This document shows, one piece after another, positions 7,923 to 16,417 of a DNA stretch of 25,059 bases. Position 1 is the stretch's first letter, and each line of letters begins with the position of its first letter. This stretch comes from Spirochaetaceae bacterium (GTDB lineage: Bacteria > Spirochaetota > Spirochaetia > Treponematales > Breznakiellaceae), in contig JAIRSS010000097.1 of the NCBI GenBank assembly GCA_031255315.1, positions 1 through 25,059 of the forward strand. The letters run 5' to 3'. Made by a program: the position numbers and the translations under genes. A model generated the notes under the pieces. The model was given only the letters and a program-made list of their open reading frames with translations, made no database searches and was not told where the DNA came from.

Positions 7923-9623
7923 TTAAAAATGATGTTCCATACCCAGGAAGATTTCCCACACGCTCGGGTCAGGGGCGGAACCTGAGTCTATCAATTGGCG
8001 CAGGTTGAGGCCGCCTGAAAGCCGCAGGTAGAGATTGCGCCAGAAATACGAAAAAGCAATAAATTCAATCCCGGCGGCGGCCCGGATGCTGTCGGCGGAA
8101 ATTCCGGATTTGCCCGGCTCAACGACAAGCGCCGCGTCTACGGTGGGGCCCAGGTGAAATTCCAAATTCAAGAAACGCAGCCCGGGTTTATTGAACCAGA
8201 TCGAGGGCGTAAACGTGAATATCCTGAACGGAAAGTCCATATTAAGGGACAGGATCCGCCGGGCGGAAAAATCATCATCCCTGATGCCCCGGAGAGAGTC
8301 GCCGGCTTTGCTGTACGTATCCTGAAACCAATCCCGGTATTGAAGTTTACCCGATACGCCGAAAAATTGGGCTATTCGGACATGGCCCGTAACGGAAACA
8401 TCCAGGCTGCTGGACCAATCTTTTCTATAATCATTATACGTATTGGAGTTACTGATAGATGCGGCCACGCCGTCCCGGAAGTTGTCTATCCAGTCAATCC
8501 GCCCGAACCCGAGGCTGTGGCTCAACGTGGCCGCGGGGCCCTTGCGGAGATAACCTATAGTTCCGCCGGGCGTATAATTCCACTGTTCCTGTATTTTCGG
8601 CGTATAGGTCAGCTCGCCGAATTTCCCGACATGAACCTTCGTGGGTATCTTCCAGGAAGCCGACAAAACAGTAGACATATAAAATTCTTTATATCGGCTG
8701 TTGTCTTCCTGCTCCTGTACCCAGGGATTTATAAATTCTTTGGATGACTCATCGAATTCGTCAGGGTATTCCGCCATGCTGTCTTCATTGACTATCAACG
8801 CTTCCGCAAGCCCGAAGGTAACTGTGGTAAACCCAACCGGTAATTCCATACTCAACGCGGTGGTGTTCTTATAATGAAACGGCGCTTCGGGATCATACGA
8901 AAAATAATGGTCAAAATCAAAATTCCAGGTATACCCGAACAACCGGAACGGCGTATCCGAATCAATCAACGCGAAGAATGAACTTTCCCGCTTTTTGCTG
9001 TCCCACTCATACCCTAAGTCGACCCGCAGGGGGTTCATCGTTCCCAGAAAATTATAGTCCCGGGCTTTCAGCACAAGTCTAAACCCGCTGTTGGAGTCGT
9101 ACCTGGGCTGGGGCAGGGCGATGATAGTCGCGGTATCCACCGTGGTAACATGGAGAATTACGGGGACCGATCCGTCAGCTTCCGGTTCCTCAAAAATCAG
9201 GTCAATAGACGCCCGATCCAACACCCGGTGGTTAATCAGAAGTTGCATCTTATCCAGCCGGTATGCCTCCAGATTATCCCTGCCGGTTATTCGTTCCCCT
9301 ATTTTCATGTCCCCCTGACGGAGTAAAAAATACGGCCACGATAAACCGGTACGGACGGCTTTACCGGTGCGGTCAAAAATAATGTCTTTGATATAATAAA
9401 CCGTATCCGCGTCATCCGGTTTTTCCACCAACGCGGCGTCCGCCTCCGCCACGGCGGAGGACGCCAGACCCGGGTCCTCCGCAACCGCGGACGACAGGGG
9501 CGCGCCGTTTCCTTCTTGGCCGGATACAAACTCGAGGGCTGAAAACAGACAGACCAGGTACAGACATACGCCGGTCAATCCCCCTTTACCGGCGGATATA
9601 TAAAAAAGCTCCCGCGTTTTCAA
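7923..9623 (-). CDS. Omp85/BamA-like outer-membrane beta-barrel protein
   Basis: I do not recognise an exact orthologue. The 566-residue protein has an N-terminal signal (hydrophobic stretch 15-34) and a low-complexity Ala/Glu/Asp linker. A region around 75-165 resembles a POTRA repeat (VYYIKDIIFDRTGKAVRTGL, then VPVILHVTTVDT). After it come many alternating aromatic/polar beta strands, for example PLRVDLGYEWDSKKRE. It ends in EIFLGMEHHF, a C-terminal phenylalanine beta-signal as used by barrel proteins. It is shorter than BamA, with one POTRA-like segment rather than several, so a TamA-like or specialised secretion porin is possible. The ATG overlaps the aroB stop by 4 bp, and a strong terminator follows. 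Confidence 0.65.
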   Translation of the reverse strand: MKTRELFYISAGKGGLTGVCLYLVCLFSALEFVSGQEGNGAPLSSAVAEDPGLASSAVAEADAALVEKPDDADTVYYIKDIIFDRTGKAVRTGLSWPYFLLRQGDMKIGERITGRDNLEAYRLDKMQLLINHRVLDRASIDLIFEEPEADGSVPVILHVTTVDTATIIALPQPRYDSNSGFRLVLKARDYNFLGTMNPLRVDLGYEWDSKKRESSFFALIDSDTPFRLFGYTWNFDFDHYFSYDPEAPFHYKNTTALSMELPVGFTTVTFGLAEALIVNEDSMAEYPDEFDESSKEFINPWVQEQEDNSRYKEFYMSTVLSASWKIPTKVHVGKFGELTYTPKIQEQWNYTPGGTIGYLRKGPAATLSHSLGFGRIDWIDNFRDGVAASISNSNTYNDYRKDWSSSLDVSVTGHVRIAQFFGVSGKLQYRDWFQDTYSKAGDSLRGIRDDDFSARRILSLNMDFPFRIFTFTPSIWFNKPGLRFLNLEFHLGPTVDAALVVEPGKSGISADSIRAAAGIEFIAFSYFWRNLYLRLSGGLNLRQLIDSGSAPDPSVWEIFLGMEHHF

Positions 9624-10780
9624 AGGTGATACTCTCCATTAATAATAGACTGCAAAGCAGCGCGGAACCGGGCGTCGCCAGGTTCAAAGGTTGCTTTCCG
9701 AGCGCCTCCCCAGGGAGAGCCGCCTGACGGGACGATGAAAACTAATTTTCCGTCCTTCTTTTTTTTATCCCCCCAAAGAGCGCGGAAGCAGCTGTCCGCG
9801 TCCCCCATGTCAGGATGGGGGGCCTCCGTGGTATACCCATAGGATTGCAGGAGATCCCGTATCTCCAGCGCCTGTTCTATGGGGGTAAGGCCCAGAGCGT
9901 GTCCCAGTTCGCAGGCGCGGATCACGCCCCAGGCGACCGCCTCGCCGTGGGTAAGCCGCCCCAAACCCGCCGACGCTTCCAGCGCGTGGCCGAAGGTATG
10001 CCCCAGGTTGAGGAGCGCCCGCCGCTCTCCGGTTTCCCGGGGGTCTTCCTCAACGATACGCCCCTTGATTTCCACCGTCCGGGAAATCAGATCCTTAAGG
10101 CCGTCCGCCTGGAGGCGGGCTAACTGGACGCCGGCCCCGCTTCCGCCGTTTCCGCCGTCATCCTGAACGCCTGTTAGATAGGCGTCCCGGAAAGAACGTA
10201 TCCGGGAAAACAATTCCCCGTCACCGGCCAGGATCGCCGTCTTTATCACCTCCGCGAGACCGGACTTCCATTCCCGGCGAGGCAGGGCGGCAAGGCTTTC
10301 CAGGGGCATATACACCGCTTCGGCGGGATAAAAGGCCCCGATCAGGTTTTTGACGCCCAAAAAATCGAATCCGGTCTTTCCCCCAACCGAAGCGTCCACC
10401 ATACCCAGAAGAGATGTGGAGACTAGGCGCAGCCTGACTCCCCGCATATATATCGACGCGGCAAAACCCGCAAGATCGGTGATTACCCCGCCGCCGACGC
10501 CAATGATGAGGCCGTCCCGTCCCAAACCGCCGGCGCAGGCTGCCGTAAGGATGCGTTCCACCGATTCCCACGTCTTGGCCTCCTCCCCCGCCGGCAAGAC
10601 GCAGCAGGGGATATCCCGGCTGCGGAGGAACCGCCTGGCCAAATATTCGGTGTTACGGTCGCAGACTACCAGGGTCTTAGGACTCCCGTACAGTCCATCC
10701 CCCGAAAAGGACAGTTTTTCCGCTATATATACCCGGCTTTCCATTGTTCCGAAGGTGAACCGGTATTCTGTTGTGGTCAC
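9620..10780 (-). CDS. aroB: 3-dehydroquinate synthase
   Basis: This 386-residue enzyme carries out the second step of the shikimate pathway, converting DAHP to 3-dehydroquinate with NAD+ and a divalent metal. Visible motifs are the NAD-binding GVGGGVITDLAGFAASIYMRG (94-114), STSLLGMVDASVGGKTG (121-137), NLIGAFYPAEAV (145-156), and the metal ligands Glu177 (AEVIK), His261 (LNLGHTFGHALE) and His278 (THGE). A Gly-rich stretch around 208-217, before the LKDLISRTVEIK helix, looks like an insertion. It overlaps the winged-helix regulator upstream and the outer-membrane protein downstream by 4 bp each (ATGA). It therefore sits in a three-gene coupled operon rather than with other aro genes. Active-site residues appear intact. 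Confidence 0.95.
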   Translation of the reverse strand: MTTTEYRFTFGTMESRVYIAEKLSFSGDGLYGSPKTLVVCDRNTEYLARRFLRSRDIPCCVLPAGEEAKTWESVERILTAACAGGLGRDGLIIGVGGGVITDLAGFAASIYMRGVRLRLVSTSLLGMVDASVGGKTGFDFLGVKNLIGAFYPAEAVYMPLESLAALPRREWKSGLAEVIKTAILAGDGELFSRIRSFRDAYLTGVQDDGGNGGSGAGVQLARLQADGLKDLISRTVEIKGRIVEEDPRETGERRALLNLGHTFGHALEASAGLGRLTHGEAVAWGVIRACELGHALGLTPIEQALEIRDLLQSYGYTTEAPHPDMGDADSCFRALWGDKKKKDGKLVFIVPSGGSPWGGARKATFEPGDARFRAALQSIINGEYHL

Positions 10781-11403
10781 GGCTTCCTCGGATCGCTTGT
10801 CATGATTCTGGCGGGCTTCTCAGCGGAACCCAGCAGTACGCTGGACAAATACAGAACGTTTCTCCGGCCCGGAGCGTCCCGGACCGGCGCGGAAACCGCA
10901 GGTTTTTCGGGAGACGGAATGTTTTCTGAATACACTTTCAAGATATTTTCCTCAGGGATATGGGATACCGTATCAGACCGGGCGGCTTTGAGGAAACTTA
11001 CCCCGTAATACTGACAGGCGTGTTCCAGGATGAACTCAAGATCGCTGGCGCCTATGAGCAAAACGGCGATAAAATTGTTGCTTTTCGCCGCAAGCACCGC
11101 TTCGTCAATCCGGTCTTTATGATAGACCACATTGCGGATGGTCCGTTTGAAATACCGGTAACTTCGATGAAGAATCTCGTTTATCCCTTCAAGCGTTATG
11201 ACGTACTGAATATTGCGGCTGTTCAGCTTTTTTATTGATATCCAGCCCCGTTTGGCCAGCCGTTTCAGAATGGCATTGGTCATCCCCAGGGACGCCCCCG
11301 CTATCCGGGCCAGATCCCGCTGCCGCAGGGGAACTTCTTGTCCCGAAGAGTCGTATATATTCTCTAAGATAACAAATTCGGTATCTACTGATTTATTCGG
11401 CAT
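10777..11403 (-). CDS. Winged-helix (MarR-like) transcriptional regulator
   Basis: The protein has 208 residues. Residues 1-75 form a winged helix with LRQRDLARIAGASLGMTNAILKRL as helix-turn-helix and ISIKKLNSRNIQYVIT as the wing. This part resembles the N-terminal domain of the cytidylyltransferase fusion at 3272-4171. A middle segment (FIAVLLIGASDLEFILEHACQYYGVSFLKAA) may be a ligand or dimer domain. The C-terminal 60 residues are Pro/Ser-rich and unrecognised. It is the first gene of the operon with aroB and the Omp85-like gene, overlapping aroB by 4 bp. A promoter with a palindrome at the expected start of transcription lies upstream, which suits autoregulation. No clear ribosome-binding site precedes the ATG. 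Confidence 0.75.
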   Translation of the reverse strand: MPNKSVDTEFVILENIYDSSGQEVPLRQRDLARIAGASLGMTNAILKRLAKRGWISIKKLNSRNIQYVITLEGINEILHRSYRYFKRTIRNVVYHKDRIDEAVLAAKSNNFIAVLLIGASDLEFILEHACQYYGVSFLKAARSDTVSHIPEENILKVYSENIPSPEKPAVSAPVRDAPGRRNVLYLSSVLLGSAEKPARIMTSDPRKP

Positions 11404-11519
11404 GAATATTAGGGCGCGCCAAGACCTTTCAGGGTTTAATCCCCAAAAAAATTTCCCAAGACTGGCACATACGATAGTCTATATGCGGCCGAAACACGCT
11501 CTATGATTACCGCATGATA

Positions 11520-11536
11520 TGTTCACGTATTGAACA
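11520..11536. promoter_or_regulatory. Operator candidate upstream of the winged-helix regulator gene
   Basis: TGTTCACGTATTGAACA is a 17-bp palindrome with 6-bp arms around a 5-bp spacer. It begins at the downstream edge of the -10 box and covers the expected start of transcription, where a bound dimer would block initiation. Binding by the regulator is inferred from position only. Confidence 0.4.
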
Positions 11537-11564
11537 ATATACACCTATTAAAGACTAAAGGCAA
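11536..11564 (-). promoter_or_regulatory. Sigma70-type promoter of the regulator-aroB-omp operon
   Basis: On the minus strand TTGCCT (11564-11559) is spaced 17 nt from TATATT (11541-11536). The leader to the ATG at 11403 would be about 125 nt. I recognise no known riboswitch in it. Confidence 0.55.
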
Positions 11565-11629
11565 GAGACCATGATTTCACGCCGGGCGTATATAAAACGC
11601 TATTTCTTTGCAAAATAAAGAATTAGAGA

Positions 11630-11751
11630 AACCACGCCGTTTTAGCGCCCATCCCTGGGGAGTTGCCGTTTTAGACGCGCTGAAGCTGTTCCAAAACCAA
11701 GCGGCGGCGCGCTAAACGCGCGTGGTTTTGGAACAGCCTCCCCGGATAGGG
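11630..11751. repeat. Nested palindromic element after the molybdenum-hydroxylase genes
   Basis: GCTGTTCCAAAACCA (11685-11699) and TGGTTTTGGAACAGC (11723-11737) are perfect 15-nt arms around a GC-rich core with its own stem (GCGCG/CGCGC). Outside, GGGGAG (11657-11662) pairs with CTCCCC (11738-11743), and a further copy of the core arm lies near 11630. It follows the FAD-subunit stop and may end that transcript, although no T-run follows directly. It fills much of the 358-bp gap 11404-11761, which has no apparent gene. Confidence 0.65.
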
Positions 11752-11761
11752 AACAACCGGG

Positions 11762-12604
11762 TCAATCCGCCAGTTCCATGACGGCGGTTTCAACGAAATT
11801 GAGCATCCGGGCCTTCATCATGGCGCCGGGCGTATCGACCGCCGACAGAAAACCCGTCCACAGTTCGATAAAATGGCGTATGTCCCGCCTATCCAAGGGC
11901 AAATGTTTGCCGGAAAGGACGGCTTCGCTGTTTTTATCCCGGATTACCGCGTCTCCGGCGAATACTATCCGCAGGTCGGTAAGGACGTTTTTCTGAATCC
12001 GGGCGATAAAAACCATGGATCCCCCGGTCTCGTTTTCGCGAGACGAGTCGGCAAAGCGTTTAAAAAGCGAATAATTCCATTGTTCCAGCGGAATACGGAT
12101 GCGGGTAAGGAGTTCTTGGGGGTTGAAGGCCAGGGAGCCGGAGACAGTCGAGAACCGGGCGGCGGCGATCCACCGGGCGGCCAGGGCGGTCCGCAGTTCG
12201 TACCGGGCGTCCAGGGCGACGAGGGGGGCTGTGGCGTTAAGACGCAGGGCCGGATGACAGATATTCCCCCCGATGGTGGCCAGGTTCCGCAATTCAGGAC
12301 CGGCAATACACTTTAACGCCTGAGTGAACACCGGAGGAATAATTTTCCCCAGGTTAATAATATCATTCAGTTTGACCATAGCCCCCATCTCAATGTACCG
12401 TTCGGTCCGGCTAATATGGTGAAGCTCGTTCAGTCCGTCCAGGGACAGGATGTTCGCCGGAAGGGTTAGGGTATAGCGGCTGTTCTGCCGCCGGGCGAAA
12501 CTGACGCCTCCGGCAAAGGGAACCGCCGCAGGAAACCGGCTCCAGGCGGCAAACAAATCCTGCAACGCGGCGGGGAAAAAAACCTGGTTATGCGCCGCGT
12601 CCAT
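11762..12604 (-). CDS. FAD-binding subunit of a molybdenum-hydroxylase-family enzyme
   Basis: The 280-residue protein is of CoxM/XdhB type. It has FAD-contacting motifs PFAGGVSFARR (29-39) and ELRNLATIGGNICHPALRLNATAPLVALDA (second flavin loop), followed by a C-terminal domain. In this family it passes electrons between the 2Fe-2S clusters and an outside acceptor. It overlaps the 2Fe-2S gene by 17 bp and is the last gene of the long operon that begins with the NusG paralogue. It has normal length and the flavin motifs look intact, so this subunit seems functional even though the Mo subunit is divergent. Substrate unknown. Confidence 0.85.
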   Translation of the reverse strand: MDAAHNQVFFPAALQDLFAAWSRFPAAVPFAGGVSFARRQNSRYTLTLPANILSLDGLNELHHISRTERYIEMGAMVKLNDIINLGKIIPPVFTQALKCIAGPELRNLATIGGNICHPALRLNATAPLVALDARYELRTALAARWIAAARFSTVSGSLAFNPQELLTRIRIPLEQWNYSLFKRFADSSRENETGGSMVFIARIQKNVLTDLRIVFAGDAVIRDKNSEAVLSGKHLPLDRRDIRHFIELWTGFLSAVDTPGAMMKARMLNFVETAVMELAD

Positions 12605-13073
12605 AGAGCCTCCGGTGCCGGATATCCGCCGCCGCCAACACCCCTCCGATAAGACTTTCCGGTTCGGTACACCGGCACCGTATCCCCGTAAAAGCGGCTA
12701 GTATGTCTTCCCGGGAAGGCCGGGGTATACGTTCAAGGAGGACGCCGGCGGCCAGTATCTTGCCGCTGTCGCAGTATCCACACCATTCAGCCCCCGCCTG
12801 GGAAAAACCCGCAACGACGTCCTGGTATTCATCAGTCTGGGAAAACCCCTCTATGGTGATGATCTCACTGTTCCGCACCCGGAACGCCGGGACGAGGCAG
12901 GACGGGACCACTTTGTTATTCAGAATGACCAGGCAGGCCCCGCACCGTCCGGACAGGCAGCCGGCTTTCGCGCCCAAAAGGTTGAACGATCTTCTGAGTA
13001 TGTCCAAAAGCCGGGCGTCCGCGTCGCTGTAGCTCATCACATCTTCACCGTTCAGGATAAAATTAATGGTCAT
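12588..13073 (-). CDS. 2Fe-2S subunit of a molybdenum-hydroxylase-family enzyme
   Basis: I start this protein at the ATG at 13073, giving 161 residues (MTINFILNGED...). The ATG overlaps the Mo-subunit stop as ATGA and has GGGAGGG just upstream; a longer frame from 13112 lacks such support. The plant-type cluster uses C39-x4-C44-x2-C47 and C59. The second cluster uses C98-x2-C101 and C133-x-C135. All eight cysteines are present. The usual QCG(Y/F)CTPG reads WCGYCDSG here: the Gln that normally precedes the first Cys and touches the pterin is Trp, and TPG is DSG. This matches the unusual Mo subunit next door and suggests a divergent enzyme rather than standard xanthine dehydrogenase. Confidence 0.88.
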   Translation of the reverse strand: MTINFILNGEDVMSYSDADARLLDILRRSFNLLGAKAGCLSGRCGACLVILNNKVVPSCLVPAFRVRNSEIITIEGFSQTDEYQDVVAGFSQAGAEWCGYCDSGKILAAGVLLERIPRPSREDILAAFTGIRCRCTEPESLIGGVLAAADIRHRRLYGRGA

Positions 13074-15175
13074 ACGCCCTCCCGCCGGGTTTTCAATTTT
13101 TCCGCGTTCCAAATATCCCGGGCCGTTAGGGGGATACTCGTAAAGGGATAATCCATCGCTTGGGAGACCGCCTGTACAAAGGCCGCCGGGACGCAGTTAC
13201 CGGGCAGCTCTCCAACGCCTTTAGGATCAACCGCGTCGTTCCTGATAAATTCAATATGAATCGGCGGTATGTCCTGCGGGCAGGGAATATCGTACTGATC
13301 GAACTGACGGTCCGGTATTTGTCCCGCTGCATAGCCGATGTTTTCCCGAAAGGCCCATCCTAATGCGTGGACAACCGAACATTTCAGGGAACGCCGGGCC
13401 TGCTCTTCCGAGAGGATCTTGCCGCCGTCAACGCCCAGCCAGACCCCCCGGATTATAGGAATACGCTGTACAGGATCTATCTCCACTTCCACAACCGCCG
13501 TTCCCCAGGCAAGCCGGGTAAAGGCATTCTCGTCAATCGGCGCACCGGCCCAGCCCGTTTTTTTTGCCGGCTGGTATGAACGGCGTACGACAATAGGCAG
13601 GGGATCCCGGAAACGCTGCTCCCTGACGGCCAGGCACGCCTGTTCCACAAGCCTCGTAAGGCCGGTAATATTCCACGAGAGGGTTGCGGGGCCCGAGTCA
13701 ATTCCCAACGCGGTATTCCCGAATACCACCCTGACCGCGCCGGCCTCTATCGACAGGACTTCCGCCGCTGTCTTCCGCCAGATGTACACCCATTCTTCAT
13801 TGGAGGCAGCCATACCGGTCCGAATCTCCAGCGCTCCCTCTTTATCCAAGATCAATTCGACCTCATATACGCCGTTATCGTTTCCCGAATATAATAACCC
13901 GCCGCCTTGATACGCGGACGCTATGCCTATACCCCGAAGGGTCTCGTACTTTTCCGTTTCCCCGTTTTTCCGCCGGTCCCGCCTGAGCATTTCATAGGAG
14001 GCCCATTTTCTGCCGTAATCCCCCATGCCGGCGGCGGCGTCCAGAACCGCCTGAGGTATGACGCCGCAAACAGCGGCGCCTATAGCCAGTTGCCGCTTAC
14101 CCGGCGCGTTATCCCTCCGCCATTCAACCGGGCTCTGTTGCACGGCGTCGGCAATAATTGACGCGTGCCGTTCCATCGCGAAGAATCCTTGCGCCATGCC
14201 GAAGCCTCCCAGGGGGCTTGCCGGGGGGACGTTGGTGGATACGGCCCGACCCTGAATATGGATGTTTCCGGGGTTGTACGCCCCTAAGGCCCCGAGGCAG
14301 ATCCGATCCAGTATTTCAGCGGTAAAAACCCCGTATGCCCCCAAATCGGCCAAGACAGCAATTTCCACAGCCCGGAGCCGTCCCGCATCCCCCAGGGCGC
14401 TGCGTATCCTGATTTCAGCGCCGTTCCGTTTCGGGCTGTACCGAAAATCCTCAATTCTGGAGAGGATGATCTTGACCGGCTTTTTCGTGATAAACGCGCC
14501 CAACGCGGCGTGGCAGGCCAAAAGAGACGGATACCATATTTTCCCGTCCATGTGTACGCCCAGAGCGGAAGGTTCCACTGTAACGCTGGACGGAGGGCGT
14601 TTCAAGACTTTTTCGATGGATCGCAGAACCTGGAAGGGCCATTGAGCGGCCGTATATACCCTGAGCCGCTTCCGGCCATCTTCTTCATATTCCCATAGGG
14701 CGGCCGCTCCGGCGGGCTCCGAATACCAGTGATCCTGTATACCCGTAGTGTAAATCCCTTCAATGATGGTTTGAGCGGTTTTAAATGCGCTTTCGGCGTC
14801 TCCTATAACGATGTCCCTTCGGGCTAAAACGGCGTCTTCCCCAACGGCGCGGGGATCCAGACAGGGGAGTTCTTCTTGGGCGACTACCGTAATTTGGCCG
14901 GCTAATTTTTCGACGGTGACGCGATCCGGACCTATAAGAAGGGCTACAGGCTCCCCGATATAGGAAAGGGTTTCCTCCGCCAAAACCGGCACGGCAAACT
15001 CATCCAGGCTGTTCTCCCCCGGTATATCCCCGCTCCGGATGAGGGTATAGGAAACCGGCATCTTGGGACATTCAAGGCCAATAAGCGCGCCCCTGGCTAT
15101 GGGTGAGCGGATAGTAACCCCGTACAGGACATCCGCCGGTTCTATATCGTCAAGAAATAAAGGTCTATCCCGCAC
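13070..15175 (-). CDS. Molybdopterin-binding subunit, xanthine dehydrogenase/aldehyde oxidase family, divergent
   Basis: The 701-residue protein is slightly short because the usual N-terminal 20-30 residues are absent. Family features remain: the LYGVTIRSPIARG start of the domain, ETLSYIGEPVALL, WYSEPAGAAALWE in the place of the MEP motif, a C-terminal KGVGE with the expected catalytic Glu656, and PGNCVPAAF. Two cofactor-contact motifs are altered. Where GGGFGGK is usual, the protein has LGVHMDGK (205-212); where the RGFG.PQ motif is usual, it has LGGFGMAQ (322-329) with no Arg. A changed substrate, or loss of hydroxylase activity, is possible. The start is GTG at 15175, just below the aminotransferase stop, so it is co-transcribed with sugar genes. 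That is unexpected for this family, and the physiological substrate is unknown. Confidence 0.82.
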   Translation of the reverse strand: MRDRPLFLDDIEPADVLYGVTIRSPIARGALIGLECPKMPVSYTLIRSGDIPGENSLDEFAVPVLAEETLSYIGEPVALLIGPDRVTVEKLAGQITVVAQEELPCLDPRAVGEDAVLARRDIVIGDAESAFKTAQTIIEGIYTTGIQDHWYSEPAGAAALWEYEEDGRKRLRVYTAAQWPFQVLRSIEKVLKRPPSSVTVEPSALGVHMDGKIWYPSLLACHAALGAFITKKPVKIILSRIEDFRYSPKRNGAEIRIRSALGDAGRLRAVEIAVLADLGAYGVFTAEILDRICLGALGAYNPGNIHIQGRAVSTNVPPASPLGGFGMAQGFFAMERHASIIADAVQQSPVEWRRDNAPGKRQLAIGAAVCGVIPQAVLDAAAGMGDYGRKWASYEMLRRDRRKNGETEKYETLRGIGIASAYQGGGLLYSGNDNGVYEVELILDKEGALEIRTGMAASNEEWVYIWRKTAAEVLSIEAGAVRVVFGNTALGIDSGPATLSWNITGLTRLVEQACLAVREQRFRDPLPIVVRRSYQPAKKTGWAGAPIDENAFTRLAWGTAVVEVEIDPVQRIPIIRGVWLGVDGGKILSEEQARRSLKCSVVHALGWAFRENIGYAAGQIPDRQFDQYDIPCPQDIPPIHIEFIRNDAVDPKGVGELPGNCVPAAFVQAVSQAMDYPFTSIPLTARDIWNAEKLKTRREGV

Positions 15176-15178
15176 CGT

Positions 15179-16417
15179 CTAACGCCCCGGTTCGTTGAGT
15201 ATAGCGTTTACCGTTTCAATAACCCGTTCTACCTGGCTGTCCCGCATTCCGGGCCAGATAGGAAGGGAAATTACCTGCTCAAAATTTTTCATAGATTCGG
15301 GAAAATCCTCCGCTTCCAGGGCGTACCGCTCTCTATAGTATGGCATACAATGGAGCGGAATAAAATGCACCGACGCCCCTATCCCCTGATCCTGCAGGGC
15401 CTTGATAAACTCGTCCCGGCCTATGGCCGCATTTTCCGGCCTGAGTCTGATCGGGTACAGGTGCCGGGCGTCCCCCGGTCCCGACGGCGGCAGGCGGAGG
15501 CGCTCATCGCCCCGGAAGGCCGCGTCGTACCGGGCCGCGATACTTTCCCGCCGTTTGAGGAGGGTCACGGCCCGGGTCAGTTGAACTCGTCCGACGGCGG
15601 CCAGAATATCCGGCAGGTTGTACTTAAACCCCGGCGCCACCACTTCGTAATACCAGGACGCCTTTTTGTCCGTATACCGGTTCCACACCGACCGGTCTAT
15701 CCCATGGGAGCGCATAACCGCAATCCGGCTGCTCAGTTCCGTATTCCGGGTTACCGCCATGCCCCCTTCGCCGGTAACCAGGGTCTTGGTGGCGTAAAAC
15801 GAAAACACCCCTACATCCCCGATAGTCCCGGCCCACGCGCCTGAGGGAAGCCGGGATGGGAACGCGTGAGCCGCGTCTTCTATGACCCGGACATCGTAGG
15901 GCCGGACCGCCGCCATGATCGCATCCATGTCGCAGGGAAGGCCGCCATAGTGGACGGGGATCACCGCGCGGGGTTTTCCCCGTGGGCCGAACCCCGCTCC
16001 GGAACCTGTCCGCGGCGGATAGGCGGGAAGCCCCTGTTCCAGGCGTTCCAGGGTGCGTTCCAAAGCCTGGGGGTCTATATGAAAACCGCCGGGGCGTGTA
16101 TCCACGAAGGCGGCGTCCGCCCCCAGATAGCGGACCACCTCGGCGGTGGACGTGAAGGTGTAGGAGGGCGCCAGAACCACGTCTCCGGGGCCAACGCCGC
16201 AGGCTTCCAGTGCCAGGTGGAGGCCGCTGGTGGCGGAATTAACCGCCAGCGCGACGAGGGGCGGACGGCGGGAGGTCTCCAAAAATCCGGCGAACTCTTT
16301 TTCAAAGGCGAGCGCCTCTTTCCCGGTGGTGAGCCACCCGGAACGGAGCACCCGGAGGACCGCGTCTTCTTCTTCCCGGCCCATGAACGGCAGGGCAAAG
16401 GGGATGTCAGGCTCCAT
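15179..16417 (-). CDS. DegT/DnrJ/EryC1/StrS-family aminotransferase (sugar-nucleotide)
   Basis: I start this 412-residue PLP enzyme at the ATG at 16417 (MEPDIPFALPF), which has a G-rich site upstream and overlaps the dehydratase stop by 11 bp. A longer frame from 16519 adds 34 residues not typical of the family. Visible features are SGWLTTGKE (26-34), NSATSGLHLAL (60-70), EDAAHAF (180-186) and VFSFYATKTLVTGEGG, with the PLP-binding Lys211. Enzymes of this class aminate 3- or 4-keto sugars. The partner next door is a FlaA1-type 4,6-dehydratase, so a UDP-4-amino-4,6-dideoxy-HexNAc (bacillosamine-like) product is a natural guess. No acetyltransferase of PglD type follows; Mo-hydroxylase genes do. 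Confidence 0.88.
   Translation of the reverse strand: MEPDIPFALPFMGREEEDAVLRVLRSGWLTTGKEALAFEKEFAGFLETSRRPPLVALAVNSATSGLHLALEACGVGPGDVVLAPSYTFTSTAEVVRYLGADAAFVDTRPGGFHIDPQALERTLERLEQGLPAYPPRTGSGAGFGPRGKPRAVIPVHYGGLPCDMDAIMAAVRPYDVRVIEDAAHAFPSRLPSGAWAGTIGDVGVFSFYATKTLVTGEGGMAVTRNTELSSRIAVMRSHGIDRSVWNRYTDKKASWYYEVVAPGFKYNLPDILAAVGRVQLTRAVTLLKRRESIAARYDAAFRGDERLRLPPSGPGDARHLYPIRLRPENAAIGRDEFIKALQDQGIGASVHFIPLHCMPYYRERYALEAEDFPESMKNFEQVISLPIWPGMRDSQVERVIETVNAILNEPGR

Noticed and set aside
11404..11528. Riboswitch in the leader of the regulator-aroB operon
   Set aside because: No known riboswitch core was recognised and no convincing multi-stem fold was seen by eye.
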